From NCBI GenBank assembly GCA_029204225.1, contig CM055097.1:40192820-40256819 (forward strand): DNA of 64,000 nt, given 5' to 3'. The position numbers and the translations under genes were made by a program. Position 1 is the stretch's first letter, and every line of letters begins with the position of its first letter. The notes below the pieces were generated by a model. The model was not told the DNA's origin, ran no database searches, and saw nothing but the letters and a program-made list of their open reading frames with translations. The stretch comes from Diphasiastrum complanatum. Taxonomy: Eukaryota; Streptophyta; Lycopodiopsida; Lycopodiales; Lycopodiaceae. Of the stretch, positions 1 through 11,526 are shown piece by piece.

Positions 1-1551
1 TGATGACGTGCTTCCTGTTTGAAATCTACTTCCTTGTTGGTTCTTGTAATTCTTCCTTTAGCTCCAAAATCATGTTCTAGATATCCAGCTAGACTTTGTC
101 TTCTCGTGTTTTCTCGTAATAAACCAGTCCCTGAAAAGGTGGCTTTTTCTCAAAGTAACACAATTTTGGTATGTGTCAGACAAATTGTTTGCTAAAAACA
201 GGCACTGGATTTAAATTGGTAACCTTTTCATCTACTGTTGCAAGTTGGTCCTTGTAGTAGTATCCTTGACACCCCTTCTTAGGGGAATGCAATTGAAAGC
301 ATTTGTAATCTCAAACATGAATTTCAGAATATAAATTGCTTATTTAGCCGACTCTGCATGCAGACTATGAGGAATTGTGGTATCTTTCACACACTGACCC
401 ATGAGCAATCTTGCTTTTTTATCAAAATATTTTTCTCCCTTTCTGTCAATGGTCCAGTCTCCTCCCCAGTGACAATATCCCACACGCCTTTCAATAACTA
501 TATTATGCATTTTAAACTCTTAGATACTCTAGTTTGGGCCATCAAGCTCACTACTTTCTACCAAAAGGGACTCACTGAGGCTAGCCATGGTGTATCACTA
601 CAGATGAAAAATCATAGAAGAGATTAGTAACAGGTGATATGGCTGGTACGGCTGCTTGTATGGCCTTATTGAATGTGGTTATCAGGGAGCTTGGGTATTA
701 CCCACCAACTTCTATTGTTTTGAATTTCTACGATTTAAACTTTAACTATGCATCCAGTACTTTCATGGCTGTTATGCTGTAGGGATGGATTCTGTACAAT
801 GGATTTGGTGTTTGTGTGGTCAAATTTGAAAGTCGTTCCCTCGTAAATGTGGAAGTAGTGCTTCAATCTTGATTTTTAGTCGCTCTAAAACTTTATTGCT
901 GGTAACTAGATTTCTGCCCCCAGCTCTTGAGTAGATGCTGCTGTACAGCCTATGGCAATGCTTTGTAAACCTCGTCAAGCTAGGTATAGATCCGCTTGAA
1001 CTTGAATTTCTGCAAGAATCATGGAATGTTTCAAGTCATGAACCATATCTGCATGTACTTAGAGCAGTGATGCCGCTGCAGAATATGCAACTTGTGCCCA
1101 ATGTATCCTTTTAGACCAAGATTGCATTTGAGAGTAGTAGGGTAGCCCCCAAGCCAACCATATACACCATAAATGCCATTTAATAGCATCATGAAATGGT
1201 ACAAACCAAATATATAGATGCCAGGCAAGCTAACTTGACTAGAAGAGATCTTTGGATATCTCATGTCATGAGGTCTTAAAATTTTCAAATTTCTATTATC
1301 TAGACAGACTCTTAGCTTTTCTAAGGAGTTAGAATTTTGCCAAGCATATGTGCTAGTGGTAGTTTATTGGATGTGGCAATCTGAATGTTATTGAAGAAGA
1401 GTATAGCTTTACCTTGTGGTAGTAAATCAATATTGTGAACTGGATACATTCTTGTTCTTGGTAAGCATGAAGGTTGTCGTTATCATTCCCTAACAATAAT
1501 ACCCAACGAGTTTTACATATTCATTTTGAGTCTGCTGCTTACATTTGACAG
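1..1551. other. Presumed intron / upstream part of the prohibitin gene
   Basis: No exon could be recognised here by peptide similarity. Because the prohibitin exon that follows starts at a splice acceptor (ttgacag), at least the right-hand part of this stretch should be intron. The upstream prohibitin exons (SPFH domain) must lie left of the window or be too short to spot. The short open frames have no coding character. Confidence 0.4.
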
Positions 1552-1764
1552 GGAGAGGCAAAGAGTGCGCAACTGATTGGAGAGGCTATATCTAACAATC
1601 CTGCTTTCATAACTTTAAGGAAGATTGAGGCAGGGAGAGAAATTGCCAATACGATCTCAAATTCTACAAACAAAGTGTTCCTGAACACAGACTCGTTGCT
1701 GTTGAACCTTCAGGATTTTGAAATTGAGGAAGGTAGTCCATCTCTAGAAAAATCTAAAAAGTGA
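1552..1764 (+). CDS. Prohibitin, type II (PHB2-like), last coding exon
   Basis: This exon encodes the C-terminal 70 residues of a prohibitin. It begins GEAKSAQLIGEAI, passes through NNPAFITLRKIEAGREIA and TISNSTNKVFLNTDSLLLNLQ, and ends in a divergent acidic/lysine tail (EEGSPSLEKSKK) and TGA. The acceptor ag lies at 1550-1551, directly before the first codon. The segment matches the end of the coiled-coil region and the C-terminus of plant type II prohibitins; type I proteins read ELRRIEA and SPNV.YLP here. Prohibitins form ring complexes with type I partners in the inner mitochondrial membrane and support protease regulation, cristae structure and respiratory complex stability. The frame is open for 71 codons without lesions, so it is probably functional, but the N-terminal exons are not in view. 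No frame damage is seen; GREIA in place of the usual AREIA is a small oddity. Confidence 0.85.
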   Translation, partial: GEAKSAQLIGEAISNNPAFITLRKIEAGREIANTISNSTNKVFLNTDSLLLNLQDFEIEEGSPSLEKSKK

Positions 1765-2500
1765 ATGGGATGGCACAACTTACGTTCATCGGTTTTTTTA
1801 TTGAATGTCTCTATTTTTTGCTTTTAGCTCGAAAGTTGAGAGCCCATCAATATCAATTTTGAATCCAACAATTCTGGAGCTGGGCCATTTTTGGGGAGTG
1901 GTAAGTCTGTTATGTGGTTGATACTGTCTCAGCTACAAGGGAATGAATTTTAGCATCAATACGAAAGTATTTCACCAGCTTTAGTCTATTAACTACCTTT
2001 TAGGCTTACATGGAGCCAGCATCAAGATTACAATCATGTTGCTACAATTGCAATTGACTGGCAATCTGGAGCTAATAACTTAAGGATTATTATGACACTT
2101 TTTCACCAGGTTTAGTCTATTAAGCACCTTTGGAGCTGACATTGAGCTAGCATGAAGATTACAGTTATGTAGCTTTTAATAACAAATGACTGGCAGTTTG
2201 GAGTTATTTGATCCGACTACTTACTGTTCTATGCTTGAAATCCTTGTTGGTACGCGTTATGCTGAGGGTTTGAAGTCTTTTGCTGAATAGTTTATGTACA
2301 CTATAGGGGCCTCATCGTGAGATGCAGCTGTTTTGAGTGGTGGTTGTGAACATGAAAAGCTGTTAGGTGTACGTGTGCATCAACTTCTAGGCACAAAAAT
2401 GTGCATGCTTAGTTTTAAGCATGTATTAAGATGTAAAGTGAATAAAGTATTGTGATAGTACTTCTAGAGCAACCTAGATAGATTGTCAATATAGATGAAT
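1765..2500 (+). repeat. Prohibitin 3' flank with a degenerate direct duplication
   Basis: This is the 3' untranslated and flanking sequence of the prohibitin exon. Two diverged direct copies of a segment of about 100 bp occur near 1965-2060 and 2098-2190. Both contain a ttcaccag.tttagtctatta core, then .agc.agcat.aagattaca and tgt.gct. No open frame of note. Confidence 0.4.
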
Positions 2501-4950
2501 ATCAGGAGCAACAAAAAGATCAGAGCGATATTTCTCTCCGTATCATTACGACATTGTTGAGAAGCACATTTTGGTCTCTTACACAATCAAGTCTAAGCCA
2601 TAGTCACTTTACAGATCATCTCAACTTCATGCTATGTTATCTCACACATGATTTGAATGTTTTGATTTATAAGTGAGGCTATAATTTCCTTGGTGAGTTT
2701 CATTTTGTAAATGTGCAATTATAATGAAAAGTTGAATTAAATCCTTCAATAATACCTTGAATACTTTTTGGTTGATGAGTTTGCCATTTTTCTCAAACAG
2801 CCTGTATCTTGCGATCACGACACAATGGACCAAAATCTTGAGTGGTCTCTTGTTTTATTATATGGCACCTTCTCTTTGTTTGGAAGCTTAGATCTTCATG
2901 ACTTGGTGTCAAGAAGACATGAGTTAAGACAATTAATCACACCGACATCCATATTATGGCACATTCTCATTTACCTACCCATTTTTTCAAAAAGCCAATT
3001 TTTTTCCTTAAAAAGTACCAAAATTTTGAATGTTACTTTTACAAAAATAATCAAAAAATAAAAAATGTGATTTTGTTATAATTTACAAAAATGAAAAAAC
3101 TTAAGCCAAACAATTTCTGTCATTTCCAAATTTGTTACTATTAAACAACTTCAATTGTGAACAAGTTATTGACTTAAAAATTTTCAGAATAATTTTAAGT
3201 TTTTAAACTTCAAAACTTTAACTTATATGACTAGAGTAGTGATATTTTATATTGAATGTATTTGAAAAATATATACAAGATAAAACAACTAAAAATGTGT
3301 GAAATTGCATACATGTGAAGGCCCAATGCGGAGGTGTATTTGTGAATTACGTAGTTTGTATTTGTGAATTTTTCATGAGTAATGATGCACTCTACAGGGA
3401 CCATTCTGACAGCCACAAAAAACCACTCTAACTATTTTTCTCTAGAGCATGAGTAGCACAATATTGAGAGCATTTGGTATTTTTAGCCTTTCCAAAAATG
3501 ACAACTCTAAAAAAGACTCTTGAATCCTCAACAACTCTTAAAAATACTGACCTTTTATAATTTGTGCAAGGTAAGAATGTGGTGATATTTATTTGGCCTT
3601 GTGAAAAAATTGACAAATTGTAAAAGCTATCAAAATGAATTGATGTAGTGATTTTCATAAAATTCAAGTTGATATGCTTATTTCACATCTGGCTTATGAA
3701 AATAACAAAATACAATTATTTTGGATTGCAAATATTTTTGGAGTCATTAAAAACAACAATTAGCCAAAAATGCTACAGGTCCACTTTATGTGCACCAGTA
3801 CAACTAATATTTTTTTTGAAATGTATGAGTAAAAAATGTTGTAGATAGATATGAAAGACAAGAAAAAATGATTTTTCAAAAATGAAACCATAGTTGATGA
3901 TTGAAATTCAAAAATCCAAGTTGTATTGGCTTTTAATTTGAAGTACACAATAACTAACTTTTTCGAAATGCCAATCTTTTATTTTTTAAAAGTATGTCTT
4001 GGGTTCCCTTTGCAACCATCATCCTCAACATCATCTTCAACAACTGAAATCAGACTTGGAAGGTTTTGTTTCAATATTGGATGTTACTATATATCAGGTA
4101 CTAATTGGAGAGACATTGGTGAAACTTTTCTAAAAATGCATATTTGAAAGAAAAAAAAAGTACATGTTTTTGGTACTTCAAATTGTTTGAATTTTGCCTC
4201 ATCAAAAATCATGTTGTCTGCCCTCATGTATTAACTGCACAATCGTCATTCTCAACTTGTCACCAACACAATAATGTCGATATAAAAGGTTTTTTTTGTC
4301 AACATTAGATGTTGATTCTGAAGAACATATGTCACTTGACTTGGATGGCGAAGACGGGTCTTCACCTTTATCAACTAAAAAATAGAGTGTTTAGAATATT
4401 ATGTTTCTGAATTGAGAGGCATTAGTGAAAATTTATTAAAAAATATACCTTGAAATAATGATGAGATTTGGATTCTCAAAAATCATCTGTTGTCTTGAAA
4501 TCTTATTTCATTTTTTATTACGATGTTTGTAGAAAAAAATTGTAAGATCTATTGTAAAAAGTGCATTTTTTTGGATAGAATTTGGAGATTAACTAAAAAA
4601 AATCATGATTTTGGCCTAAACCTAGGACCACTAAAAAGTACCAAAAAAGGTTAATCCTTTTTAGGTCAAAGTCCCAAAACAAATGTCATCGCGTTGAAAG
4701 CAATTGTGGGTTGCTTGCTGCTTGCCCATGAAACTATTGTTGAACCAATTGGAAACACATATATTGAAATCGATCTTCTCTTCTCTATTTCACCGACCGA
4801 ATCAACATCAATATAGCATTGAAGTGTAAAATCCACACCTCTTACATATTCAAGACCAAAATTATAAGTACCTCTAAGTTAGCATAGGATTTTGCTTAGC
4901 TACAATGCCGATGTAATTCTCTAGGATTTCCCATATACTGGTTGATGCCT
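2500..4950. other. AT-rich intergenic stretch without recognisable gene
   Basis: About 2.4 kb of AT-rich sequence. The longest open frames (97 and 79 residues) show no similarity I recognise, no splice-consistent structure and strong A/T codon bias. I see no RNA gene or structured repeat. Confidence 0.5.
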
Positions 4951-4959
4951 CGAGATAAA

Positions 4960-5040
4960 ATCTGCACAAGGGGGACGTACGGGCTGTACGGCAATACAGC
5001 CCCGTGCACACATGCATAAATGCCTGTGTGCATTTCATCC
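4960..5040. repeat. Two adjacent small palindromes
   Basis: An inverted repeat acgggctgta / tacagccccgt (4978-5004) is followed at once by tgcacac / gtgtgca (about 5005-5032). Together they form two neighbouring short hairpins in a locally GC-rich patch. They may be the end of a decayed transposon; no target duplication was found. Confidence 0.4.
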
Positions 5041-5230
5041 CGGGGCTTGGTTGATTGTCCTTGCAACGTATGAAATGTCCAGCTTGGGTGATAGCAAGTT
5101 AAATGAGACTACCCACCATTCGTCTACATAATGTCTCATTTATCTTATGATTATGTTGAAATAAGTTTCAAATTTGATTTAGTGTGTGTACTAGCATGTA
5201 TACAATCAAGCATACCAAACCTGTCAAGCA

Positions 5231-5330
5231 ATTCATGGATGTATTTATCTTGATTGACAAGGATTGATGAATTTCAAGCAATTCATGGATGTATTTATCT
5301 TGATTGACAAGGATTGATGAATTTCAAGCA
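5231..5330. repeat. Perfect 50-bp tandem duplication
   Basis: The 50-bp unit starting attcatggatgtatttatct and ending atttcaagca occurs twice head to tail (5231-5280 and 5281-5330) with no difference that I can see, so the duplication is recent. Confidence 0.9.
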
Positions 5331-5543
5331 AGGCAAGAAGCAGTATGAGCTACAGTATGAGCTACGTAGCGTGCAATCCACATTATGAGATTCAACCTTA
5401 CAATTATCCCATCTCCAAACTTCAATTTCCAAACAATCACGCACTTGCCCTAAATCTATTGCTTCTAATTAGTGTGGATTCACTTCTGATTTTTTTAGGA
5501 ACCTTGGTAGGGTTCCTATCGATGTAGCATGACTTGTGGATAT

Positions 5544-6260
5544 CTTAGTTGCCCGTTCCGGAACGGAACGCGTTCCGTTTCGGAACATGGGCAAATTTTT
5601 TTTTTTTTAAACGTAGATATTTAACAAAGGGGACGTTCCGACCCAGCTTTCAGCATATATTGGTTGAGCAGATTACGATGGAGCATCTTCAGCTGGTCGG
5701 ATTCGAAGGTATCACCATCATGACCTCCCAAAGTGTTGAGCGGATTACGGTGGAGCATATTCAGCAGGTCGGGTTCAAATGGTTCAAATGTATCACCATC
5801 ATGACCTCCCATAGTGATTCTGGAATGGCAACTATTGTAACAGAGTTACAACCAATTTCCACTTTGTACTAATCCTTAGACAGCAAAGATTCCTTAAGAA
5901 TTCACATTCGTTACCACTTTAGCTAGCACAGTTATGCATAAATATTAAAAGCTTCCAAAGGTTAGCCTCTCAATGAATCTAACCAATCAATATGCTACGG
6001 CCACAGACAGTATCATAAACTTAGGAGATTTTTGCCTAACTGGCCCACAAAAAAAGGGTTGCAGTGCATTGGGATCCCTCTCTCTCTCTTCTCTCTCTCT
6101 CCCCAAGCTGTACCACAGAGATTCTGCTCACGACTCCTATCAGATAGATCGCGGCCAGCAAGTGTCATTTTTTTTTAATTAAAAAAAAAGCGTTCCGACC
6201 GAGTATGTTCCGGAACGTACAGTACATTCCGACCCAAAAGGGTCGGAACGGGTTTCTAAG
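5544..6260 (+). mobile_element. hAT-type non-autonomous element, copy A (717 bp)
   Basis: The ends are imperfect inverted repeats: cttagttgcccgttccggaa at the left, and cttagaaacccgttccgacc as the reverse complement of the right end. The flanks are gtggatat (5536-5543) and gtgcatat (6261-6268), an 8-bp duplication with one mismatch, as expected for the hAT superfamily. Subterminal GTTCCG / CGGAAC modules are frequent at both ends. The interior holds a duplicated unit of about 73-77 bp (5665-5737 and 5738-5814), a short CT-rich patch and no transposase. A relative lies in reverse orientation at 42764-43125. Confidence 0.8.
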
Positions 6261-6268
6261 GTGCATAT

Positions 6269-6900
6269 GAATCCGATAGCTTGTTTCTCATGTCATTTAA
6301 GATTGATAACATGCAGGACTGGTTTATGTTTGTTGATAGTTTGAGAGGGTTTAGATTATCCTGGAAAACAAACTATTAGAATCATGTATTTGTGATTCTA
6401 ATATTGGCATGCTGAGGATTCAGTTTTGAAGAGGTTAATTCTCCGGTATTACATGCTGATTGTAGGCCATTGTTGAAACTTCTGTTATATCTATTCTTTA
6501 ATGATATGCTGCTGAAACCAGACTTGCTAAAGTAAATCATCATAGCTACTATTCCCTGAAAAATCATTAACATTTCTACCTTCTGCTTAACTCAAACTTG
6601 TAAATTATGGGGAGAAGAAATTGTTTTGAATGATTGGAACGGATAGTGCATGCATGAAATAGTAAGTAATCGCAAGAGTGTTGTATCCCTGCTGTTTCAA
6701 CCACAAAATAAACAATTGAGCTTTCTCGCAGATTCATTTTTTGAGTTCTTGGAACCCAGAATAGTGGCTTAAAGACCATTTCACAGCTTGAGTATGCCTG
6801 AGGTCATTTTCCAGAGATTGATTTGCAGGTGTATACTGCAAACAGAAATTGACTAAGGGAATGGGTGCTGTAATTCTGGGCAAAACCTGTTATTCAGGTT
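6269..6900. other. Non-coding stretch
   Basis: No supported gene. Several cag acceptor-like sites occur on the plus strand (6730, 6828, 6898), but the frames after them are short and closed. Confidence 0.4.
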
Positions 6901-7292
6901 CATTGAGCAGTTTATTGGAAGACAAAAAATTTGCTTCATCTGCAGCTGGTCACTCTCTTTGAGCGCCCTGCTGCTGTAGATCGGTTTTGCAAGCAGTTTT
7001 TGAATGATTCTTTTCAACTGACCAGTGAATGCCATCTCCATTTTTGCTGTGGGCGCCTGATGCTTCCTGGCATGAGAATGGAAGGGCGATATGGTCCAGC
7101 GATTGCTGTTTTCGGGTTTCCAGTGGTGGACCTGATTCGATGACTCCCTGTATCAGCGATGAGGCAGCAGAGGACAGTTATTTTTTCTCCATTGATAGCT
7201 GTTCTCCTCCTGCGATGGCTGGGGAGAGAGAAGTGCTTCCTTCGCGAAGCAGATTGTGGCGGCCGTTTGTGAACGTGCTCTCCTTCTCTTGA
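6901..7292 (+). other. Possible unidentified exon(s), weak
   Basis: A locally GC-richer patch in which one plus frame reads through LVTLFERPAAVDRFCKQF and on to 7143, while another frame stays open from 7029 to 7292. The peptide looks less random than its surroundings and is preceded by cag sites. I recognise no family, start or splice pattern, so this could be an exon, an untranslated exon or a gene relic. Confidence 0.2.
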
Positions 7293-8135
7293 AAATAAAA
7301 CCTATTAGGGTTTGTAAAGGGAAATAAGAGGCCTTTGTGTGGTGTATACCTTTTTCCATTTTGCATGGCATATGCTTGCTTAGAAAACCTAACCTCAACG
7401 GTCAAATGTCATGACCTCTTTAAGTCCACACATTTCTTGATAAAATCCATGCATATGTCTAGACAAGTTGAGACACATCTTTTGTTGTGCTAGGCTCATA
7501 AAAATGAGACATGATAGCTTTTTAGGTTTCTTGGTTTTCAAATGTACGAAAAAGAAAGGCATTTGATGAAATTTGTGCCAAGATACGGTAATGGTTGTGC
7601 AGAGAGCGTCATAAAAAATAAAAACATTCATAAATAATGGAATAAATTTGGCGATGAAAAATATTTTTTGGCATAACACTTAGTACCACAGAAAACGAGA
7701 AGCGAGAATGTACCCTGTAAATAAACTAAAGCTTGGTTGACAACAAAAGATACAAACTTGTCATGGCCCTTTCCACGAATTAGATGGCAACATAGTAGTT
7801 TATACAGCGCGGAGATATGCATGCCATTTTGCGTTACTCAAATGAACTCCAAAAACTTCATGGAAGATCCTTGATTTGGGAGCATACCACATATATCTCA
7901 ATCATCCTTACTGTTGCTCGATCAGACTAAAAACCTTTTAGCCAAGGTCCATTTGAGATCATGTGCCAATTGACCAGAAAATGCAATACTAGTTCAATTA
8001 AGTAGCTCCTATAATGAGCCAATCCACCAAATCCATCAAAGAGCATGCTTATGTTATCAACACACATAAAAAAAGTGCCAGCATCAATTATTCTTCTTCC
8101 TTCAACTATATGCTCGTTGTTCGTATATAAATATC

Positions 8136-8137
<2 letters not shown>
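7293..8137. other. Non-coding stretch
   Basis: Moderately AT-rich sequence. Overlapping open frames of 60-95 residues on the minus strand show no recognisable similarity. Confidence 0.4.

Positions 8138-8182
<45 letters not shown>
8138..8182. repeat. (GA)n microsatellite
   Basis: About 22 uninterrupted GA units, followed by acacgcacaca. The open frames reading it as Arg-Glu or Ser-Leu runs are artefacts. Confidence 0.97.
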
Positions 8183-8186
<4 letters not shown>

Positions 8187-8919
8187 GCACACATGCATAC
8201 TCAAATTCATGTATTGGTAGAATTCATATCCAGAATAATTGGGAGCCTTCCTCGAATAATAAAATGCCAATCAGAAAAAGGATGGCTAAAGCATTGATAA
8301 TCTAAGGATTTTCTCATGGAAGACCAAAAACAATCATGCATCAGTAAAGTATGCTATGAAAAGACTCAAATATAATTTACGCTTAAAAACTCTGCCACAA
8401 ACACATAATAAAGACCTAAAAGGTGAACCTTTACTAGTGAAAGTGCAATATTGACTGACAAGCTAGTAAAGTCCACAATTTGGTTATAAAAACTAATAGA
8501 ATGACAACAGGGAAGACGCATGGTGATCACTCACTCCCTGCAACTTTACTGAAGCTCTAGAAGGTGCTCTTCTCTATGAGATCACCCATAGTTCTAAAAC
8601 TTTTGTGTGGCATCCCAGTACACACTTCAACAATTACACAGAGATTGCTAAGAAAAACCACCTACTTTGGTTCTGGTTTGCCCTCCAGTAGCTTCTTGGT
8701 CTGCAGAGCAAGGGACAATGATGCCAGAACCCATATATTGTACACTAAAAAACCCTAAACCCATAATGAGGAAAAAGTACATGCCTATGTCATGATATCT
8801 CCTATAATTACAGGGAGAGAAGATTTACTAACTCATAATGATTGATCGGACCATTAGCCAAAAAGAAATATGTTCTCCGAAAAAGACAGCATCAAATTTC
8901 AAAAACACTGTGGAGAAGA
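8183..8919. other. Downstream flank of the unknown four-exon gene
   Basis: Non-coding. It lies beyond the stop codon of the minus-strand gene and should include its 3' untranslated region. No other gene is supported. Confidence 0.4.
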
Positions 8920-11451
8920 TCATGAAGATGCAATGTTAGCAAATATTTGACGAGGACTGATGCAGAGGGGCCGGAAAAGCTGCTCTTCTGTCTTCTGAAT
9001 ATCTTCGTCAAGAAGTCGAACAATATTGTCAGCTTGATCGCAGATATCTGTACATTCTTTGATAAACTGTTCAAGCTCCTCCACCTTTTCAAAAATAAGA
9101 CAAAACAGCACAATTCTGTGAGTGAGTTCAAACATATCTCTCTTTCTGCATACAGAATTTTTATAACAAACCCAATCAGATAATGACCTGGCCAGACAGC
9201 TCAATGTGGGCTTCTTGGTAGGGGTCCCCAAGCGAATCAGGAATATAGTCTGTTACTGCAGAAGAACTGGGCTCAGTACTTTTAAGGCACATGCGTTCAG
9301 CCTCTTGACTTTGTTTTGAGAAAAGATCTTTCCATTGCTGTAGTTCTGCTGCATATCTTCCCAAAGACCAGGTGAAACAGAATGCCTCTTATTCTGTCAG
9401 TCATTCAGTCAGCCTATGCTCCTTAAAAAAATCCTACAAACTCATCCACAATCCAGCAACTCAAACCCTATTAAATCGTCTTAAAGAGAAGCTCTAGATA
9501 CTCAATTATATCAAGGGTGATGAGTGGCAAAAGTCCAAACTTACTTGTTTCTCATCGTAAGAAGCAACTCCTTTCTTTTGTGTCGAGCTTCTTCAAAGGC
9601 AGGAGATATTGAGTTTCTATATTGTTCAAAACTTTGAAATCTAGCACAAAGTTCGCCATTAGCACCAGAGCCAGTTTCTATCTCAGTAGCTTTTTTTGGA
9701 CGCTTATAGACAAATCCATCATCGTCAACAATCTCCCAATCTGCAATACAACCAGATGTGTTAAAAGCTTACACCACATCCAATATTGGGTCACGTAAAC
9801 TATACAAAATTCTTGCGTATGATAATTCAAGCTTTAGTCCATAAGAACACCAGCATGGGCTGTTTTCATTCAGACTGTTTTGACTTTAAGCAGATGGGAG
9901 GTCTAGCATTTTCTATGTGTGCAGGCACACACATGGGATATACGTGTAACAAAATAAAGTCATGATAGATTCATAGGGAAGTGCAATACATCACCACAAA
10001 CATAATAAAAGTACAAAATGTGAGAACATTGTTACATCATTTACCTGGGCAATACCAGTCCATCCAATTGATAATAGAACTAAAGGAGACCAAGATAAAA
10101 GATGTACTGCATTAGAGCAACTGCAAAGTCAACCAAGGGCTACTCATAGGGTGACGGACTGTGAGTAAAAAGACCTAGATATGTTTCAAAACATCATCTC
10201 AGTCTTCTTCGTGTTCAACTCCAAACCTCTTCTAGAAAAACCAGAGCAGTGCATCAATGAATGTCTCTCAACCCTCTGTGGAGGAAAAGATAAGAACTAT
10301 GTCTTTGATTTATAAGAGAAAGGGAAGTAAGTTGTCCTCCTTTCCGTACGCCACACCCCCCTCTTGATGGCCTGTAGTACCTTCAAGATGGTGACAAATG
10401 AAAACCGTCCGGAGCGGAGGGATATGATGAATGGTGTGTTTATAGGTTTATATAGAAGCTAAGCATAAGGTATTCAACTTCGAAAATCAAAAAGAGGTGA
10501 ACATGAGGGACAAACTCACACCAGAGAGAATCACATGATGAGCTCTCTCTCTCTCTCTCTCTCTAACACCTATATAGGGCATATCTTCAGGGCACTTGGC
10601 AGGATTCGTCTGGGGTGAAGACGGAGTTTTATCGGACACATTTTCTATCTCGGGATCCTGCTGGGTATCCTATTGTACCCGGATATCTAGTGGATAGTAT
10701 CTCACACAGACTGCGGATAGTGATGGGTCAGTTTCAGGTTTCCTCTCACCAGCTAGCCATTGAGACTGGCAGATACAATGGCATCTCAAGAGATGCTCGG
10801 ATTTGTAGTATGTGTGATACACATGATATAGAGGATGAGTTTCATTTTCTCTTCAGATGCCCAGCCTACTATGAGATCCGAGGGAGATACTACTGCTTGT
10901 TTCAGGATCATCCACTCACACTCTCTACCTTGATATCGTATGAGGACCCCAAATGTGTTGCGCTGATGATCTGAGAGATGGCGGACTTGCGTATGGCGAG
11001 ACTAGACGCTAACACCTCCCCCTTGATACAGCTGAGCATACAAGAGTGTTTATCCCGTCGGAGGTAGGAGTATTGATTCTGATGGAGAGGCTGAGATTCT
11101 CGATGCCTCCATACATAGAAGGCAAAGACAGTGTCGGCGACCAGAGAGACAGCCAGCCCACAGGCCACAGTCTACAGCTTCATGGCAGCAGAGACGCCAC
11201 CGACCATCCACTTGAAGACAGAGAGACGCAGTTCGTTCAGAGACAGTGCCTCAACATACTTTACATCATTATTTCACAGACGGAGAGACATCTATATGAT
11301 GATAGACTCTCCTTGTGCCTATCACTATTTCCTGTTTTTCTGTAGTCTTGTTTCTTTTAGGTGGTAGAGCTTTCATGCTCCCACCGTGCATACTTGACAT
11401 GTACCTGTTTTTAGTCCTATGTACTTTAGGGTATTTCATGGACATTAATAA

Positions 11452-11526
<75 letters not shown>

